From Xenoacremonium recifei (taxonomy: Eukaryota > Ascomycota > Sordariomycetes > Hypocreales > Nectriaceae): a stretch of DNA of 30,219 nt. The stretch lies in NCBI GenBank assembly GCA_012184525.1, contig WOFQ01000136.1:1-30219 (forward strand), in the 5' to 3' direction. Under the pieces are notes generated by a model, which did not search any database, was not told the DNA's origin, and was given only the letters and a program-made list of their open reading frames with translations. The translations under genes were made by a program, and so were the position numbers. Positions 9,717-18,667 of the stretch are shown one piece after another (the stretch's first letter is position 1; every line of letters starts with the position of its first letter).

Positions 9717-10742
9717 TTAAGGGCGACAATCTTCGAGCTTCAGCGCCTCCTTGAACTTGTCCCAAGACTCTCGGCCCCTTCTCGCATGCTCTCTGGGAAC
9801 TCCTTCGCCTTCCACAGCCATTGATCTTGAAAATAGCTCGAGGCTGATCCATCCCTTATATCCTAGGCCATGTATGATTGCCTTGCTAATTTCCGTCACG
9901 GGTAAGTAGCCCCCATCCTCATAAGCAAAGAGTCTTCCATTTCTTGACCAGGTCATCTTGGGCGGGTGGCTCAGATCCGCCTGCCATGGATGTCCGTCTT
10001 GAATTGGGGGGTCCATAAACTCTGCGTCGGCGATCTGGATATAAAGAAGCTTGCTAGCGTCCACTCTCTTGACCATATAGTCCAAGGAGCTCTTCAGGTC
10101 CTTATCTGCAGTCGATGACTTGCCACTCTTGGCACTTGGATCGGCCCAGATGCGTGCGGCGATGTGGAATGTATCTAGCACCATCCCGAAGTTGGGGCGG
10201 TCCACGAGTTGGACCATTTCGTAGACATCTTCCCACGAGGAGACGTGCGGAGCCCATGCCATTCCTTCATATGCTATGCGCACAACAGGCGTCTCTTGTA
10301 GGCCGAGATCAGAGACTTCTCTTAAGTCAGCGACAATGACGTCTTTATCTCCAGTGGTGGATCCGTCTAGTAAGAAGTTGGATGGGATTTGAATGATGTC
10401 CGTCCCCAGAGTCTTCGCAAGTTTCATCCAAAGCTTCATCTTCTCAATTAAGAGCTTTTGCTTCGCTCTGTCCTTCAGTCCTTCGTACATGAGAAATGGC
10501 TGGAGGGCCATAATTTGCAAATTGCGCTCATCGCACAATTTCCTGAAATACTCCGCTGCTCGAATTTGGTTTTCAGAAGTGAATTCTCCTCCAGGGAACG
10601 TCTTAATAATGCCTTCGAGGTCTTCGAAAAAAACTTCCACGCCAACATAGCCGTATGCAACTGCTTGATCAAGCTTGTTCTCTATACCGTGAACGGCGGA
10701 ACGGCCCAGGGAGTGGGAGGCGATGGAGAGTTGGTAGGTCAT
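9717..10742 (-). CDS. qutC: 3-dehydroshikimate dehydratase (qutC/qa-4 type)
   Basis: Converts 3-dehydroshikimate to protocatechuate, the last committed step of quinate catabolism before ring cleavage; cytosolic. A single exon gives 341 residues, about the length of QUTC/QA-4. It has the xylose-isomerase-like TIM-barrel fold: an N-terminal segment (SIASHSLGR) followed by VGVEVFFEDLEG, a metal-ligand Glu in AYEGMAW, Asp/His in VLDTFHIA, a basic RPNFG loop, a C-terminal YIQIADAE strand, and a final ligand Glu in WISLELFSR. It starts at the only reasonable ATG; a TATA-like TATAAA lies 63 bases upstream on the minus strand (10805-10810). It is the first of a run of minus-strand catabolic genes, next to the permease and within 8 kb of the dehydroquinase. 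The sugar-isomerase superfamily is broad, but the context supports the specific call. Confidence 0.85.
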   Translation of the reverse strand: MTYQLSIASHSLGRSAVHGIENKLDQAVAYGYVGVEVFFEDLEGIIKTFPGGEFTSENQIRAAEYFRKLCDERNLQIMALQPFLMYEGLKDRAKQKLLIEKMKLWMKLAKTLGTDIIQIPSNFLLDGSTTGDKDVIVADLREVSDLGLQETPVVRIAYEGMAWAPHVSSWEDVYEMVQLVDRPNFGMVLDTFHIAARIWADPSAKSGKSSTADKDLKSSLDYMVKRVDASKLLYIQIADAEFMDPPIQDGHPWQADLSHPPKMTWSRNGRLFAYEDGGYLPVTEISKAIIHGLGYKGWISLELFSRSMAVEGEGVPREHARRGRESWDKFKEALKLEDCRP

Positions 10743-11518
10743 TATGCTGGCTTAGACTGTGATGGACTTGTGCCAAGCATGCATATGAGAAAGACGGAGT
10801 ATGGTTTATATCTTTGACAAGAGTGATTGAAACAAATTACGGACTAGCTCCTCGCTTGAGAAAGTTGGTATGGGCATGCGCTGATTTGCGCGGTTGTCTC
10901 GGAAGAGACTTTACCCAGCACGCAGGAGACCGCGTTTTCGGGTGAGAACTTTCATATAGTGTTTCGGCTAGTTTACCCACTTCTCCACTTTCATTCATTT
11001 TACATTGGCTTGTTTTTGTCCTTTGGCTGCTCTTACGGAGGAGACACGAAATAGACGAGCCATAGACGCACTCATAACCGACAAGCTTTGACGAACCGCC
11101 CACGTCCTGCGATGATACAAATGATCTAGTTGTTCAGATATCTTGTTCTGAATTTGCCATTGACCTGGAATAACGATAATACTGCGTACTGCTCCTTGTG
11201 TTTAATTGGCTACCTGGCCCTCATCACGTGCATCAGCTTTGCTCAAAAGATGCCTCAAGAGCTTTCCAACTTCGTGTAAATATCTGCGTATGAGAATAAC
11301 TACTTGACGTGGGCGTGGGGTGCCTCTGCTTTGGTATTTACTAAGTTCTAGCAATAAAAAGATATTCTGGGTCAGAAGAGCAAGAAACAATAACACGTAA
11401 TTTAGAACGAAATCCCGAAAGGCTGAGTAGGGTTGAATTTGTATTCAGTCGAGTACAAGATCCAACATGGCAGACGATTGATCCGTTCTTGCCTAAGTGA
11501 CCAGCCTTTGCAAGGCAC
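10743..11518. promoter_or_regulatory. Upstream region of dehydroshikimate dehydratase
   Basis: No gene is supported in these 776 bases, which hold the dehydratase promoter and the permease 3' flank. A GGGTAA-type element on the minus strand at 10901-10916 (GGGTAAAGTCTCTTCC) partly fits the QA-1F/QUTA palindrome GGRTAARYRYTTATCC and lies about 160 bases upstream of the ATG. A further GTTTACCC word is near 10970. Short frames on both strands look accidental. Confidence 0.4.
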
Positions 11519-13253
11519 TCAGACTTCCTTCGCACCCCTTTCAACATGAACGGCCAAGGCGTCATCCTTCGGCTCGGGATCCAACGTACCCTTATCCAAG
11601 GCAGATCGCAGATCCTCGTTGAACGACTCAAGGTTCCGCATGACTGCCGCGTGCGCCTTCCAGGGTTTAAGCTTCTTATCAAAAAGCATATCCATCCGCT
11701 CCAAGGGAATGCTCTTTGTCTCCGGGAGCAGTAAGTAAACATAGGGAATAGAGAGAATTTGAAGGCTTGCAAAGAAGAACCAGACACCGAAGTCCATCTT
11801 AGCAAACATTTGGGGTGTGAAGCGCGCAATAATGAAGCTGAAAAGCCAGTTACTAGCAGCGGCGAAAGCCTGCGCCAAAGTACGGGTGTTCTGATCAAAC
11901 ATTTCGCTGTTGGCCACCCAAGGCGTGCCGCTCCAGGAGGGTGTGTAGAATATGGTCCAGATGTAGAAGAACACCATGGCTGCGATGCCGCCACTGGAAA
12001 GAGTATCCGACGGGTGCTCGGCGGGTTTTGCACCGGCAATATAGCCGCCAACAATGAACATGCAAATAGAACCACCGGCGGCACCAACAATGAGGAGCTT
12101 CCGCCTTCCAAATTGCTCAATCATGACGAGGATCCAGATTATGGTGACGACAGTCTTGATGATACCGAATACGCCGGTTGTGAGAAGCGAAGTTGACACG
12201 CCTGAGATACCGATACTAGCAAAGACAGTGGGACTGAAAAAGGTCAGTAGTTGGCCAAAATAACAAGACAATTTAACTAGCCTATAGTAGTTGATGGCAT
12301 TGATGCCGGAGGCATTTTGCCAGAAGAACAGAGAACAGCCTAGGAAAACTCGCCACTGTATGGACCTGTTGAGGCGTAGCTCCTTAAACGGCGCACTGAA
12401 CTTCATTCCAATGGTTGCGGCTTGCATTTCGATAGCCTGGTCAATCTGGGCGACTTCTTCGCGAATATAGGGATGGTCTTCTGGAAGGTTACGCAGCTTT
12501 GAGAGCGCTGCGAGACCTTTATGGCGTTTTCCGTTGTGTAGAAGCCATCGAGGTGACTCAACGAGAAGGAAGCCTCCAACAAACAGTAAGCCTCCCGGGA
12601 GGAGTTGAATCGCAAAAGGCACCAGCCACTGCTTGTGGCTAGGCGTAATAGTTCGAGTGACAGCGTACTGCTTGAAGTCAAACGCGTGCTCGTTAGGGTT
12701 CGGCTTCAATGCTTACGTTGATCCAGAAGCCAACAATAGCGCCCGCTTGCCAGCCGATTTCCCACATTCCAACAAGTCGTCCACGGATGGCAGGAGGCGA
12801 GATCTCAGAGATATAGATAGGAATGAGATTTGATAGAGAGCCAACACCGAGGCCAGCGACGACACGGCCAGCGTAGATATAACCCAGTCCAGTAGAGTGT
12901 TTCGATCCAAGCATCAGCCCGGCACCAAGCACAAACATGATGGACCCAATGAGCAAGCCAAGCCGTCGTCCAAGGTAGTGACCGCCGGGGTAGGCGAGAA
13001 ACGCGCCGAAGAAAGCGCCAGCTTGGTACAGGGAAACGATGTTAGCCGAGATTAAGTTCTTCTCCGACTTGGACTTATCAGTCAGGCCGAACTCATCCTG
13101 GAAGGACGAGAGGGCCAGCGTGCCTCCGATGAATGCACCATCATAACCAATGGAAGCAGCACCAGCGGAGGCGACAGCGGCATAGAGGTAAACCTTCCAG
13201 TTGTAGACCTCCTTTGGGGTGGGACGGTCCTCGACCTTCTCAAAAAACTTCAT
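11519..13253 (-). CDS. qutD: Quinate permease, MFS sugar-porter family (qutD/qa-y type)
   Basis: Plasma-membrane proton symporter expected to import quinate. Three exons: 13253-12717, 12667-12282 and 12233-11519, joined to 545 residues, close to QUTD. Intron 1 is canonical (GTAAGC...CCCTAAC...AGCAG, phase 0). Intron 2 (12234-12281) appears to be a GC-AG intron of 48 bases that leaves the frame open; removing it restores the conserved NAINYYSPTVF segment. Family marks are the N-terminal VEDRPTPKEVYNW shared with QUTD/QA-Y, GRRLG after TM2, PIYISEISPPAIRGR, VESPRWLL, FGRRK and PETKSIPLERMD. About 12 hydrophobic segments are visible. The start is the ATG that precedes the conserved N terminus. 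The upstream region carries three GGGTAA words. Confidence 0.88.
12234..12281 (-). other. Probable GC-AG intron in the permease gene
   Basis: On the minus strand the segment begins AG|GCTAGT, contains TACTGACC as a branch site and ends TTTTTCAG. Its 48 bases contain no stop and are a multiple of three, so retention would insert 16 residues into a conserved membrane helix. No GT donor restores the conserved SPTV sequence in the correct phase, which is why I favour a GC donor. Confidence 0.65.
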
Positions 13254-13883
13254 GATGAAAGAAGGCTAGCCAAGCGAGCGATTGAATGGGATCAATGGAT
13301 GAAAGTGAAGGTATCAATGGCTAGGAGCAGAGATCTGGTCGACTTTAAACAAGGAGGCATTGAGCCTGGGAAGCTTTGTCATCAGACCTCGCTCGGAATT
13401 AATATAATGGAGGGGAGAGACTTAGCCCGGATGAATTCACAATTGTTTGTACATGACTCGCCGGGGTAAGCGCTGCGGGGTAAGAAATCTGGGGATCGAT
13501 CTGGGGTAAAAGAAAACCATGGAAAAAGAAAAAAAAAAGCGCTGCTAGAAAATGGGGTGAGGGGTGTGTTTGGCGGGGGGTTGAAACTGTGCCACTGTGT
13601 GAGGAAGTGAGAGTCTCCCAGAGGTCCAAGAAAAATCTCACACGGAGCCTGGAACAACTCTGGCAGAGTCTCGAACATCCTGGCTTTTGGAGACCGACAT
13701 TACATGAGAGGCCATGGAGCGATGGCATTCTATATTCAGTTGAGGTGCATGATAGTTCGATTGACATAGGCTAATGCACCAGCTTCTATCTTCTTGATTT
13801 CGGGTGCTTGTTGGAACTTGCTTATGGAACTGGACTCAGATCCTCCGAAGGGCGCCACTGCAGATGAAATTTTGCTATGTAAA
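13254..13883. promoter_or_regulatory. Permease upstream region with three GGGTAA words
   Basis: No gene is supported. GGGTAA occurs at 13464-13469, 13478-13483 and 13504-13509, all in the same orientation within 46 bases and about 210-255 bases upstream of the permease ATG. These match the half-site of the QA-1F/QUTA operator family. A purine-rich run (13517-13540) and a G-rich patch (13573-13580) are also present. The right part is the 3' flank of the oxidoreductase gene. Confidence 0.4.
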
Positions 13884-14945
13884 TCATATCTCCGTAACAT
13901 CCACCGTCTCTCCCGAAAAAATAGCCTTCTTAGCAGCTTCGCAGACCATCAAAGCAGATAGCCCGTCCTTTACTGAGCAATTGGGGGCCGCTTTGCCTAA
14001 ACACACTTGCACAAAATGCGCCAGTTGGATTTCAAACGGGACCCCAGGAGGAACTTCTAGGCTGTCCCTTTTGAGAGGCTCATGCCACGTCTTCGTGGTC
14101 CCATCATACGACCATCTGGTCATGTCAGGGAGACTCAGAGTCGCGTTGGAACCAAAGATGGTGTAGAAGTTGGCGCCCGTCTTTGGGATGAGCGGGTTTT
14201 CCCCTGTACCGGATTCGAAGTTGTAAGGAGAAACGAGGTTGTCTGCAATCAAGAACGTTCCCACAGCGCCAGATTGGAATCTGAAAGTAATTGCTGCGCC
14301 TTCCTCCGCGACATGGCCGCGAGTCGAGATGGTCTTTTCTGCGTGGACTCGGATAATAGGCCCCAAGAGATATTGGAGCAAATCCGCGTCGTGGATCAGG
14401 TTAATGAGAGCGATACCTCCAGTTTCGCTCTTGCGCCACTCAGTTGGAGGGTCAAAGTAATCATCTGGCTTGAACAAGGTCCAGAAGCCATGAACTGCGA
14501 TGATTTTGCCTAGTGAGCCCGACTTGACGGCTTCATTGGCACTGACCAGGTACGGGTTGAATCTGCGATGATGGCCAACAAGAATCTGTGCAGACTTTCC
14601 TTTCGTGTGATTCAGCAATTTCATACCACTCTCGAGGTCGGTGGCCACAGGCTTCTCGAGAAGGACGTTTACGCCTCCATCAATCAGCTCCATAGCCAAA
14701 GCCACGTGGGTGTGGTTGGGAGTGCAAACGATGGCCCCATCCGGCTTATCAATGGAAGCGAGAAGTTCCGCAATTGACTTATAATGAGCGGTGCCGAGTT
14801 CTTTAGCAAGTTCATGGCCTTGTGGCATCGGATCAACGATTGCAGAAAGGATGGTTTCTGAAGAACCGTGCACGGTGCGGCAGTGTCGGGGGCCGATGAG
14901 ACCCACGCCAATGACGGCAACCTTGATCTTGGACGAAGAAGTCAT
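13884..14945 (-). CDS. Gfo/Idh/MocA family NAD(P)-dependent oxidoreductase
   Basis: Soluble dehydrogenase expected to oxidise a polyol, cyclitol or sugar. A single exon gives 353 residues from the preferred ATG at 14945; the frame is open to an ATG at 14993, but the later one places the Rossmann motif near the N terminus. Visible features are the GVGLIG dinucleotide loop near residue 12, the CTPNHTH segment, the family signature LEKPVA near residue 90, the HHRRFNPY strand, and HDADLLQYLLG, which supplies the active-site His. The C-terminal half is the usual alpha/beta substrate domain. It sits between the permease and the SnoaL-like gene, all on the minus strand. Myo-inositol-type members of this family act on cyclitols, so quinate, shikimate or a related cyclitol is a reasonable but unproven substrate. 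It is not a member of the classical qut/qa set. Confidence 0.85.
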   Translation of the reverse strand: MTSSSKIKVAVIGVGLIGPRHCRTVHGSSETILSAIVDPMPQGHELAKELGTAHYKSIAELLASIDKPDGAIVCTPNHTHVALAMELIDGGVNVLLEKPVATDLESGMKLLNHTKGKSAQILVGHHRRFNPYLVSANEAVKSGSLGKIIAVHGFWTLFKPDDYFDPPTEWRKSETGGIALINLIHDADLLQYLLGPIIRVHAEKTISTRGHVAEEGAAITFRFQSGAVGTFLIADNLVSPYNFESGTGENPLIPKTGANFYTIFGSNATLSLPDMTRWSYDGTTKTWHEPLKRDSLEVPPGVPFEIQLAHFVQVCLGKAAPNCSVKDGLSALMVCEAAKKAIFSGETVDVTEI

Positions 14946-15403
14946 TGCGAGTGGTCTGTGCTGCTTTACAGTGATTGAATGAGGGCCTGTCACACTTCTA
15001 TTATGTCCAGTGTATTCTCGTTGCCTGGTCAGTAGCTGTGCGGCATCGAGATGTATGGGTCTACTATGGAAACGTAAATCCCGGCTTAATTCTTAACCAG
15101 ACAACTCACACGCGTAAACATGCCACGAAGGATGCGATATGTACAACACCGCCGAGTTCGTCATCACAGCGGCGCGAAGGATCTCTGAAGAGGGTCTGAG
15201 CGAGCCTCCTAATGGCCGCTGTTCTCATTTCCGGTGGATTCCTCTGGAGCATGTCATCAACAAAAGTTGGCCTCAGAATGAAACGAGTGAGCATTGGCAC
15301 AAGGGCATATCATTTCAGGATCAAGATGTGTACAACAAAAATGAGCTCGGACTTAGGAGTGGCGAATAATAAACGTGTCTGCTACTCGTCTAAATTCAGT
15401 GCT
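14946..15403. other. Intergenic region upstream of the Gfo/Idh/MocA gene
   Basis: 458 bases contain the oxidoreductase promoter and the 3' flank of the SnoaL-like gene. Several short overlapping frames occur on both strands but none shows family features or sensible splice signals. No GGGTAA-type element was seen here. Confidence 0.45.
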
Positions 15404-16178
15404 TTATATCTTGTCGATGTCCTCTCCTTCAACCCACTTCTTGCACAGTCTATATAACAGATCATGTTTCTGTCCGCAAGGATCATTAGGATCACCAGCT
15501 GAGCGTCTGTGCCCAGGCATATCCATGAGGACCTTGACACCCATTGTGGCTTCCTGGAAGTATGCGAGGAACCGATAGCCGGCCGGATAAAGCGCCAGCT
15601 TCGAGTCGTCAAGTGCCGGCACCTTTCGCGGGTCAGCAGGAATCATCTTGTCCTTCTCGTACCAATGCCGCGTCATTTTGGCAAGCCACTTGCCATCTGG
15701 CTGCTTTTCCCAGAAGTAGCAGAAGCGGCAGTCCGCCTCTACATCAACCTCACAGCCGTCAAGGGTAAATCTCTGGGTAATCGTAGCCTTCATCTTAGTT
15801 ACGGCACGTGTAGCCTCCAGGTTAATATCGGTGGTGGAGCCATGAACACGATGCATGATGAAAGCCCCCGCGTCCATTCCAGCCTTGGAAACTTCGATGA
15901 AATCCTTGTAGTGCGTCCTTCCAGTCCACGTAGTGTAGATATACGCGTCAGGGTGGAAAAGGGAAGCGAGGTTCTCCCACTCGCAAGCATCCCTGCATGG
16001 AAGTTAAAAACCCATGCGAATCCGTAGTTAGGAGCAGAAGCCGCACTGACCGGTAGCAGGGCCAGCCCTCGGCTAGCTCGCGAAGCTTGTAGCGTTCCAA
16101 TGCGAGATGATCGAGGCCGTTGTTTCGGACGGCCTTCTCAGGCCACGAACCTTCCGGAAGGCTGTGAAGATCAGGCAT
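15404..16178 (-). CDS. SnoaL-like domain protein (NTF2-like fold)
   Basis: Two exons, 16178-16051 and 15992-15404, joined by a 58-bp intron (GTCAGT...TGCAG, phase 2), give 238 residues. The ATG at 16178 starts a conserved-looking N terminus (MPDLHSLPEGSWPEKAVRNN); an in-frame ATG 90 bases upstream is judged too far. The core has the SnoaL/NTF2 cone pattern: a helix ending in LAEGWPCYR at the exon junction, then DACEWENLASLFHPDAYIYT, a helix, HRVHGSTTDI, ATRAVTKMKATITQRF, and a beta strand with RFCYFWEK. Members include polyketide cyclases, dehydratases and hydratases, as well as many uncharacterised fungal proteins. The activity here is unknown. The genes either side are the Gfo-type dehydrogenase and the type II dehydroquinase, so a role on a hydroaromatic substrate is possible. 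Confidence 0.8.
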
Positions 16179-16827
16179 TTTGACTATGGAAGTGTGTCGA
16201 GCTATCGGTACAATTACAGAATCACCCTCAGGAGAGGTCCTTGAAAGGAGAGCGAGGGGCAATCTCAATATATCACGGATTTTCTCCGTAGATTCATTGC
16301 CATCCCATGGAGCTACTCATTTGGTTCTAGAATGGAGCATATTATTGGCTCGGATTAGACTATAGCCATAGACTATCACGAGTCCGGATATAGCCAATGC
16401 CGGAGATGCTGATCTCTTTACCAGTTAGGGTTTGTGCGGAGGAACTGGCCCGTCACCCCCCAGTTCATAGCAAATGATCTTCGCGGGGATGACTTCAGGC
16501 TTCAGTTGGAGACCGATCACAGCGTCTATGTGTGATGCGCTTCCGGCAGCCGTTGTAAACATCGCGGCCCCGTGATGCCAAGCCAGCAGTTGACTTCCGC
16601 GGCGGAGAACGCGGACATTATGAGGTTCACAATAGGATTTGCAGATGTTGTAGTCGAAGATTCGTTTATTCTTGACTGAGACACATAATAGACATGAGGA
16701 GATGTGTATGGAAGCATGTATAAGCACAATATCGCCACTCCAGTCTTATTTATCGTCAGAGGGCGTTTAACCTAGAATTAGCTTTTGTTGTTTACCCTGG
16801 GGATTTCTAATCTCGTGTCCATAGTGT
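16179..16827. other. Intergenic region between SnoaL-like gene and dehydroquinase
   Basis: 649 bases hold the SnoaL-like promoter and the dehydroquinase 3' flank. A minus-strand frame at 16425-16727 has some protein-like C-terminal composition but no start context, splice partner or motif that I recognise, so it is not called as a gene. Confidence 0.4.
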
Positions 16828-17277
16828 TTATTTTCTTGATCCCATGTTCTTCGCCGCGTGCATCAGAGCTGCCTCGTACCCAAAGATCCCCATCCCACAG
16901 ATGACAGCCGCAGCCTTGTCGCTAAGATAGCTGTGATGACGGAAAGCCTCCCGCGCAAAAACGTTGGCGATATGCATCTCTATGAAGGGGATCGCTGTGC
17001 CGTTCAGCGCGTCCCGAAGTCCAATGGAGGTGTGTGTCAATGCAGCCGGGTTGATGATGATGGCGTCGACCCCGTCTTCACGGGCTTTGTGAATTCTGTC
17101 GATGATGTGGCCCTCGTGGTTGGACTGGAAGAATGCTATGGAGACGCCGAGCTCGCTGGCCAGCTCAATTGCGCGGTTCTCGACATCTTTCAGCGAGGCC
17201 GTGCCATAAATTGCCGGTTCCCGAATGCTGAGCAAGTTCAGGTTGGGGCCGTTGATGAGGAGAATGTTCTTCGCCAT
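16828..17277 (-). CDS. qutE: Catabolic 3-dehydroquinase, type II (qutE/qa-2 type)
   Basis: Dehydrates 3-dehydroquinate to 3-dehydroshikimate by the type II (trans) mechanism; active as a dodecamer in the cytosol. A single exon gives 149 residues, like QUTE and QA-2. The frame is open to 17370, but the ATG at 17277 directly precedes the family N terminus KNILLINGPNLNLL. Key features are the flexible-lid Arg and catalytic Tyr in IREPAIYG, the FFQSNHEG segment, INPAALTHTSIG, the catalytic His in EMHIAN, and AREAFRHHSYLS, which contacts the substrate. The usual HLSN is HIAN here. The upstream 180 bases contain a GGGTAA word (17444-17449). It links the dehydratase and dehydrogenase genes into a complete quinate-to-protocatechuate route. 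Confidence 0.93.
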   Translation of the reverse strand: MAKNILLINGPNLNLLSIREPAIYGTASLKDVENRAIELASELGVSIAFFQSNHEGHIIDRIHKAREDGVDAIIINPAALTHTSIGLRDALNGTAIPFIEMHIANVFAREAFRHHSYLSDKAAAVICGMGIFGYEAALMHAAKNMGSRK

Positions 17278-17654
17278 TTTTGTGACTTTGGCTTCCGACA
17301 AGGACGAGGGTTTGAAGCCTTTGAGCCTCAATGGTTCGACATGTGATGACTGTGGTTGGTGCGCCGGCAAGTGTCGTATGATGTTTGGAAGCCGGGGTTG
17401 TTATACGTGAGTGCCAATAACGTGAACTGAGACAATTGGCCACGGGTAAGAATTAAACAAATCGTCTTGCGGCATATAGAGTCCTGATGCCCCTCTTTGG
17501 CGCCAATTTTGGCTCTGTTATTTTTGAGCCATTTGCGGCTAAATTCTTTACAAGAGCACAAACGTCCCGAAAGGGATTGGAATTTCTGCATCGAAGGAAC
17601 TAACTTGAGATTGCTGTTGCATAAGTCTACAGTACAACTTGCCAGACTAGGGCT
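17278..17654. promoter_or_regulatory. Dehydroquinase upstream region
   Basis: 377 bases without a supported gene. GGGTAA occurs at 17444-17449, about 170 bases upstream of the dehydroquinase ATG, a spacing similar to the element in front of the dehydratase. The far end is the 3' flank of the Dabb-domain gene. Confidence 0.35.
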
Positions 17655-18039
17655 TTATACTTCATTAGAGAAGTAAGCCACTAGAGGAGGTGGCTGCATC
17701 CTCGGACCAACAACCTTCTTTACCTCCACATGGAAAGGACATTCGTTGTCGAAATATTTCAAGTCCTCAATAGAGGCAAATGCCGTCTGAAGCATGAGTG
17801 TGTAGTTTTGCTTCCTTGGATCCTCCATCACATAGCCAGCCTTTACGCTCTTGATGTACGGCACTCCATCCTAATTAAAGCAGGATGTTAGTGCATTCCT
17901 TAGAAGCCGAAATCGGAATTGGGCTGTGGTCACCTACTTTTAATGCACCTTTCTGTAACTTCTTAAATTGCTCGAGTACCGTAGCCTGGTCCTCTGTCTT
18001 TGGGACGTTGAACAATGTGACTCTGCAAATTTCGGACAT
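17655..18039 (-). CDS. Stress-responsive A/B-barrel (Dabb) domain protein
   Basis: Small protein of 105 residues in two exons, 18039-17938 and 17870-17655, with an intron 17871-17937 (GTAGGT...CACTAAC...ATTAG, phase 0). The ATG at 18039 is chosen because it leads straight into the first beta strand (CRVTLFNVP); the frame is open a little further upstream. The pattern VTLFNVPKTEDQATVLEQF, then YIKSVKAGYV, YTLMLQTAFASIEDLKYF and HVEVKK is that of a dimeric alpha-beta (ferredoxin-like) barrel. The His in CPFHVEV corresponds to a position often conserved in Dabb proteins. Some Dabb proteins are polyketide cyclases, many are of unknown function. Its place next to the dehydroquinase and the activator gene suggests coregulation. 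A good GGGTAA-type palindrome lies about 150 bases upstream. Confidence 0.8.
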
Positions 18040-18667
18040 TCTGTGATCGTGCAAGGCGGAATACGTGACTTCGAAAAAGTTTAATCCCGAGAGGATGTGC
18101 AAAGAGAACCAGGATGCTTATAAGTCGTACTATTCTGGAGACGGCACTTGGTAGGGTCCAGTTTTTTTTTTAGATTCTTAGTCTCGGGTAAATACCCTTC
18201 CGTCCCTGCACAGGAAATGTGGAAAATGAGAGTGCGCATCTCTCTGGGTCGGGAATCTAGTGCATTAAGATTCACTTGTCTCCTCGGGTGAAGATTACCA
18301 ATATTTCATGGGGCTGGCTAACATACGACATTCAGAAGTATTTAAATTAGAATCTATTGGAACTCAATTTGTAACTTTGTAGTTACATTAGATGGTATCT
18401 TCCCTCCTGTTGGGTCAGATCCCATGACAGGACCCGATGCCTCTCTATATTATTCACACTTTCTCGGCAACAAAACGACACTTGAATCTAGAGAGCTTAA
18501 GGTGTTGCCAGAGGTCACTGATCGGTGACTCGTTCGTTGTCGTTGCAAAACTCTTTGAACGCGGTGTTATCCGCAAACCCAAATTCCGCGAGCTGGTCAC
18601 CCCAATTTACCGACCTATGACATTGTAAGTTTTAAGATTTCACTCTGGTGAAAGAGTTCATGTTGCA
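18040..18667. promoter_or_regulatory. Region between Dabb gene and the qutA-type activator
   Basis: 628 bases with no supported gene. On the plus strand at 18186-18201, GGGTAAATACCCTTCC is the closest match in this window to the QA-1F/QUTA operator GGRTAARYRYTTATCC, about 150 bases upstream of the Dabb ATG. A run of nine or more T residues is at about 18162-18171. The right part is the activator's 3' flank. Confidence 0.4.

Noticed and set aside
11341..12120. Minus-strand frame of 259 codons overlapping the permease
   Set aside because: It lies in another frame of the permease 3' exon, which has clear transporter motifs; it is a frame shadow.
13399..13767. Minus-strand frame of 122 codons upstream of the permease
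   Set aside because: Its long Phe run comes from a purine-rich low-complexity tract on the plus strand. It is not a plausible protein.
16425..16727. Minus-strand frame of 100 codons between the SnoaL-like gene and the dehydroquinase
   Set aside because: The last part has protein-like composition, but there is no recognised motif, no plausible upstream exon and no start context. It is left as a possible orphan only.
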